From: Okeania sp. SIO2B3
GTDB taxonomy: Bacteria; Cyanobacteriota; Cyanobacteriia; Cyanobacteriales; Microcoleaceae
DNA length: 64,000 bases
Direction: 5' to 3'
Assembly: GCF_010672525.1 (NCBI RefSeq)
Contig: NZ_JAAHGH010000013.1
Location: 62,001-126,000 of the forward strand
Shown here: positions 61,261-64,000 of the stretch, piece after piece
How the letters are laid out: the number at the start of each line of letters is the position of its first letter
How positions within the stretch are numbered: position 1 is the first letter of the stretch
The notes under the pieces: model-generated
What the model saw: the letters and a program-made list of their open reading frames with translations, nothing else
Told to the model about the DNA's origin: nothing
Databases searched by the model: none
Program-made: the position numbers and the translations under genes

Positions 61261-61352
61261 TAAATAGTTCAAGTTAGCTGATGCCTTTCATCAAAAATAA
61301 AATCAATTATCCCCCAAAAATAATCAATTCTTTCCCCCCCCACTCTCTACTC

Positions 61353-61553
61353 CTTACCGAATCATTAATAATTAATAATTTTAATTAAATAATTCAGCTT
61401 AAAAGCCTCCCCTTTCAAAGGGAAAAAAGCAGTTGAGGGATGGGGAGGAAACCTGCGCCATATCCATGAGACCAAGAGAAGAAATAATATTTCCTGATAT
61501 TCAATTCCGTAACGGTTAAAACCTGAGGTAATTATCGATTATCCATTAATGAA
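61353..61553 (-). repeat. Family B element, inverse orientation
   Basis: TTACCGAATCATTAATAATT at the left, AAAAGCCTCCCCTTTCAAAG, CGCCATATCCATGAGACCAA, AACGGTTAAAACCTGAGGTA and AATTATCGATTATCCATT at the right. Reverse complement of the layout at 39238-39441. Confidence 0.78.
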
Positions 61554-61913
61554 TCCCTCTTTTCCTGAGAGTTCTAATGAATAATTATTTCTCAGGTTTG
61601 GGAAGGGAACCCATGGCAGTAATTTTTTATTCTCTCCTCAATTTCAAAGGTTGCTTTTACCCTCACAAAAATTAGCTGATAGCTAATAGCTGACTGCATG
61701 TTTGTGCAGCATTCCGCAGAAAATGCTTATCTTAGTATAATTAATATTTATTTCAGCAATTGATCGGCAAAATTATTTGAATGTGCTGAGGATCACATAT
61801 ACCATCTAATCACTATCACTCTTCGAGAGTAGAAATATTTGTAAAGTTATGTAAATACACTTCAACTTACCTTCTTGTCTAATTAGCAATGGAAAAAATC
61901 ATAAGTCATAAAA

Positions 61914-64000
61914 ATGGAGAATTTTGAAATAGATTTACAGAGATTAAAAGAAGAACAAGAACTTATCCTTAACCAAATAGATAATGCCATTGCCCTATTT
62001 AATAAATCCCATCACTTAGTTTTATTTAATCAAAAACTTGCTGAAATTTGGGGATTATTGCCAGAGTGGCTTGCTCAAAAGCCTCATTGTGATACAATAT
62101 TTGCCGAAATAGTTGCTCAAGGCTATTGGTCAACAAAACAATGTCAACAACTAAAAGACTGTTTACTCAACACAGAAACAGAAAGTCTATCCCTAAATAT
62201 AAAACAAGCTAACGATATTTGTCTCAATGTGGACTGCACTCTCACATCAGACGGGGGACATCTGTTCACTTTTCGAGATGTGACTGCCCATCAAAAGTCC
62301 CAAAATAGTCTTAATGCTGAATTAAGGAGATTAAGATTTCTCTTGGGTCTTAACGAACGACTGCAATACTCAGACAGTTTAAGAGAAATTGCCCAATTTG
62401 CCCTGAATTATTTGGTAGAGGTAATGAATGCTGCTTTTGGAGATGTCAAAGTTATTAGCGGAGAAGGAGAAAATCGCCAAGCAGGGCCAATATTTAATCA
62501 AATGACTTCTCAATTTATTGCCACTTATGGTGAACCTGCAGTAATAGAAATGGAAGGTTTATTGAAACAGGGTATTCCTTATGGCCAAGGAATTTTGTGG
62601 CAAGTAGTTGAAAGTGGTGAACCTATGTATGTTGAAGATTATGCTTCTCACCCTCAAGCTATACCCGGATTTTGTCATCCCGCCATTGGTCAATTAGGAA
62701 TTTTTCCTATTCCTGCCACAGATGGGACAATTATTGGTGTTTTAACTCTAGAATCTCGTAATCTGCAAAAACTACAAGAAGCTACTCAAAAAGATATGTT
62801 GTTTGCAGCTTGTCGCACTTTAGGAGTGGCCATAGAAAGGGCGCAGTCTCAAGAACATCTACGCCAAATAAATGAGGAATTAGAGCGTTCTTCTCAATTA
62901 AAGTCAGAGTTTCTCGCTTCTATGTCCCATGAGTTAAGAACTCCACTTAATAGTATTTTAGGGTTTTCTGATTTACTACATCGACAAACATCTGGGCAGT
63001 TAAGCGATCGCCAACTTAACCAAGTTCGACTAATACAAAAAAGTGGTCAGCATTTACTACAGTTAATTAATGATATTCTCGATTTATCCAAAATTGAATC
63101 TGGAAAAACAGAGCTAAATTTAGAGTCAGTAAATATTCACGAACTTTGTAGTGACTGTTTGAAAATGATTCAACCACGAGCTGATAAGAAAAGGTTAGCT
63201 TTATCTCTAGAATTAGATTATCGTTTATCTAAAGTTTTTTTAGACCAACGTCGGGTCAGACAAATAATTATTAATTTATTGTCTAATGCTGTTAAGTTTA
63301 CATCAGAGGGAGGGCAAGTGAAACTTAGCGGACGTTTAGCTTATGGTAGTCAAATTCAAGGTGATTATCGACCTGATTGTTCTCCGATTAATCCTAGCAC
63401 TCCTTACTTATGTTTGGAGGTAAAAGATTCTGGAATAGGTATTCCTGAAGATAGATGGAATATGTTATTTAGTCCTTTTCAGCAGGTTGATTCTTCTTTA
63501 TCTAGGAAACATGAGGGTACGGGTTTGGGTTTGGTTTTGACAAGAAAATTGGCTGAATTACATGGGGGTACTGTTTCTTTAAATTCTCAGGTTAGTAAAG
63601 GTAGTATTTTTCGTGTTTGGTTGCCATTAACAGAGATGCGCCAGGAGTTAGTTGTTAATTGGGAATCTGAAGAAAGTTCTCAAGAATTTGTTGAAAATGA
63701 AAATATTGAGGAGAAAGAACTAGAATCTGAAAGAGTTGCTAGAATTTTGATTGTTGAAGACCAACCTTATAATCAACTTTTAATTTCTGAAGTATTGGAG
63801 TTAGAGGGTTATAGTGTTGAGTTGATTAGTGATGGTAAAACTATGTTGAATACAATTAATTCTTCTTTAGTTACTCCTCCAAATTTACCTAATTTAATTT
63901 TGATGGATATTCAGTTACCAGAAGTTGATGGGTTAGAGTTAATTAGAAGAATAAAAGCTCATCCCATCTGGGAGTCTGTACCAGTAGTTGCTGTAACTGC
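61914..64000 (+). CDS. Hybrid sensor histidine kinase (PAS-like, GAF, HisKA, HATPase, REC); runs off the window
   Basis: The frame is open from the ATG at 61914 to the window edge (695 codons). N-terminal PAS-like region (ILNQIDNAIALFNKSHHLVL, NQKLAEIWGL), then HLFTFRDVTAHQKS. A GAF domain spans about 140-320 (LNERLQYSDSLREIAQFALN, GQGILWQVVESGEPMYVEDY, GIFPIPATDGTIIGVLTLES). HisKA: FLASMSHELRTPLNSILGFS, His near residue 339. HATPase: IIINLLSNAVKFTSEGGQVK (N-box), VKDSGIGIPED (G1), FSPFQQVDSSLSRKHEGTGL then GLVLTRKLAELHGG (G2). A receiver begins near 605 (ARILIVEDQPYNQLLISEVL) with its Asp near 663 in NLILMDIQLPEVDG. No membrane segments, so it is cytoplasmic. The C-terminal end is outside the window. 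Confidence 0.92.
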   Translation, partial: MENFEIDLQRLKEEQELILNQIDNAIALFNKSHHLVLFNQKLAEIWGLLPEWLAQKPHCDTIFAEIVAQGYWSTKQCQQLKDCLLNTETESLSLNIKQANDICLNVDCTLTSDGGHLFTFRDVTAHQKSQNSLNAELRRLRFLLGLNERLQYSDSLREIAQFALNYLVEVMNAAFGDVKVISGEGENRQAGPIFNQMTSQFIATYGEPAVIEMEGLLKQGIPYGQGILWQVVESGEPMYVEDYASHPQAIPGFCHPAIGQLGIFPIPATDGTIIGVLTLESRNLQKLQEATQKDMLFAACRTLGVAIERAQSQEHLRQINEELERSSQLKSEFLASMSHELRTPLNSILGFSDLLHRQTSGQLSDRQLNQVRLIQKSGQHLLQLINDILDLSKIESGKTELNLESVNIHELCSDCLKMIQPRADKKRLALSLELDYRLSKVFLDQRRVRQIIINLLSNAVKFTSEGGQVKLSGRLAYGSQIQGDYRPDCSPINPSTPYLCLEVKDSGIGIPEDRWNMLFSPFQQVDSSLSRKHEGTGLGLVLTRKLAELHGGTVSLNSQVSKGSIFRVWLPLTEMRQELVVNWESEESSQEFVENENIEEKELESERVARILIVEDQPYNQLLISEVLELEGYSVELISDGKTMLNTINSSLVTPPNLPNLILMDIQLPEVDGLELIRRIKAHPIWESVPVVAVT

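Overview
The window comes from a low-GC, filamentous-type, nitrogen-fixing cyanobacterium. Evidence: an uptake hydrogenase (hupS, hupL, hupW), pyruvate:flavodoxin oxidoreductase (nifJ), the NDH-1 factor CRR7, ferredoxin-sulfite reductase, DUF2854 and DUF92 proteins, GCGATCGC (HIP1) octamers, and long repeat-filled gaps. The gene content and sparse coding resemble Trichodesmium/Okeania-like Oscillatoriales; that placement is inference, not a database match.

Layout. 1-2.4 kb: hupL (cut by the window edge) and hupS on the minus strand. 3.2-7.3 kb: an accessory island with a DUF433/DUF5615 toxin-antitoxin pair, a trypsin-GUN4 fusion, a PD-(D/E)XK-like protein and a Uma2 protein. 7.7-14 kb: hupW, nifJ and a dihydroorotate-dehydrogenase-like gene, i.e. 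hydrogen recycling and low-potential electron supply. 15-25.7 kb: a short-chain dehydrogenase, tgt, cobS (TTG start, with a decayed copy of its 3' end), a secreted LysM-PPC-lipase, an orphan HTH protein, a ChW-repeat protein and a DUF6940-like protein. 25.9 kb: tRNA-Arg(CCG). 26-36.5 kb: a TonB-like protein, an RTX/choice-of-anchor-L protein, an alpha/beta-hydrolase-fold protein, a REC-histidine kinase and an MscS channel. 37-39 kb: a decaying HTTM-DCC cluster. 40-48 kb: parvulin, DUF92 kinase, VOC protein, lipase, a broken TnpB element and two conserved cyanobacterial proteins. 48-53 kb: more TnpB wreckage and rsmE. 53-64 kb: sulfite reductase with an unusual C-terminal tail, crr7, DUF2854, small unknown proteins and a hybrid sensor kinase running off the right edge.

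The most striking feature is the gap content. By eye I can define about nine families of short inverted-repeat-bounded, protein-less elements (called A to I here), many in several copies, plus heptanucleotide tandem repeats and 24-nt dispersed repeats. They nest in each other (B in A2 in A1 at 30.3-30.7 kb, with a 5-bp target duplication), enter genes in frame (TnpB), supply a protein C-terminus (DUF92 protein) and touch start codons (rsmE, DUF6940-like gene). The most notable protein observation is a ribbon-helix-helix-like domain joined through a minisatellite-encoded linker to ferredoxin-sulfite reductase. No complete transposase gene, CRISPR array or prophage was seen.
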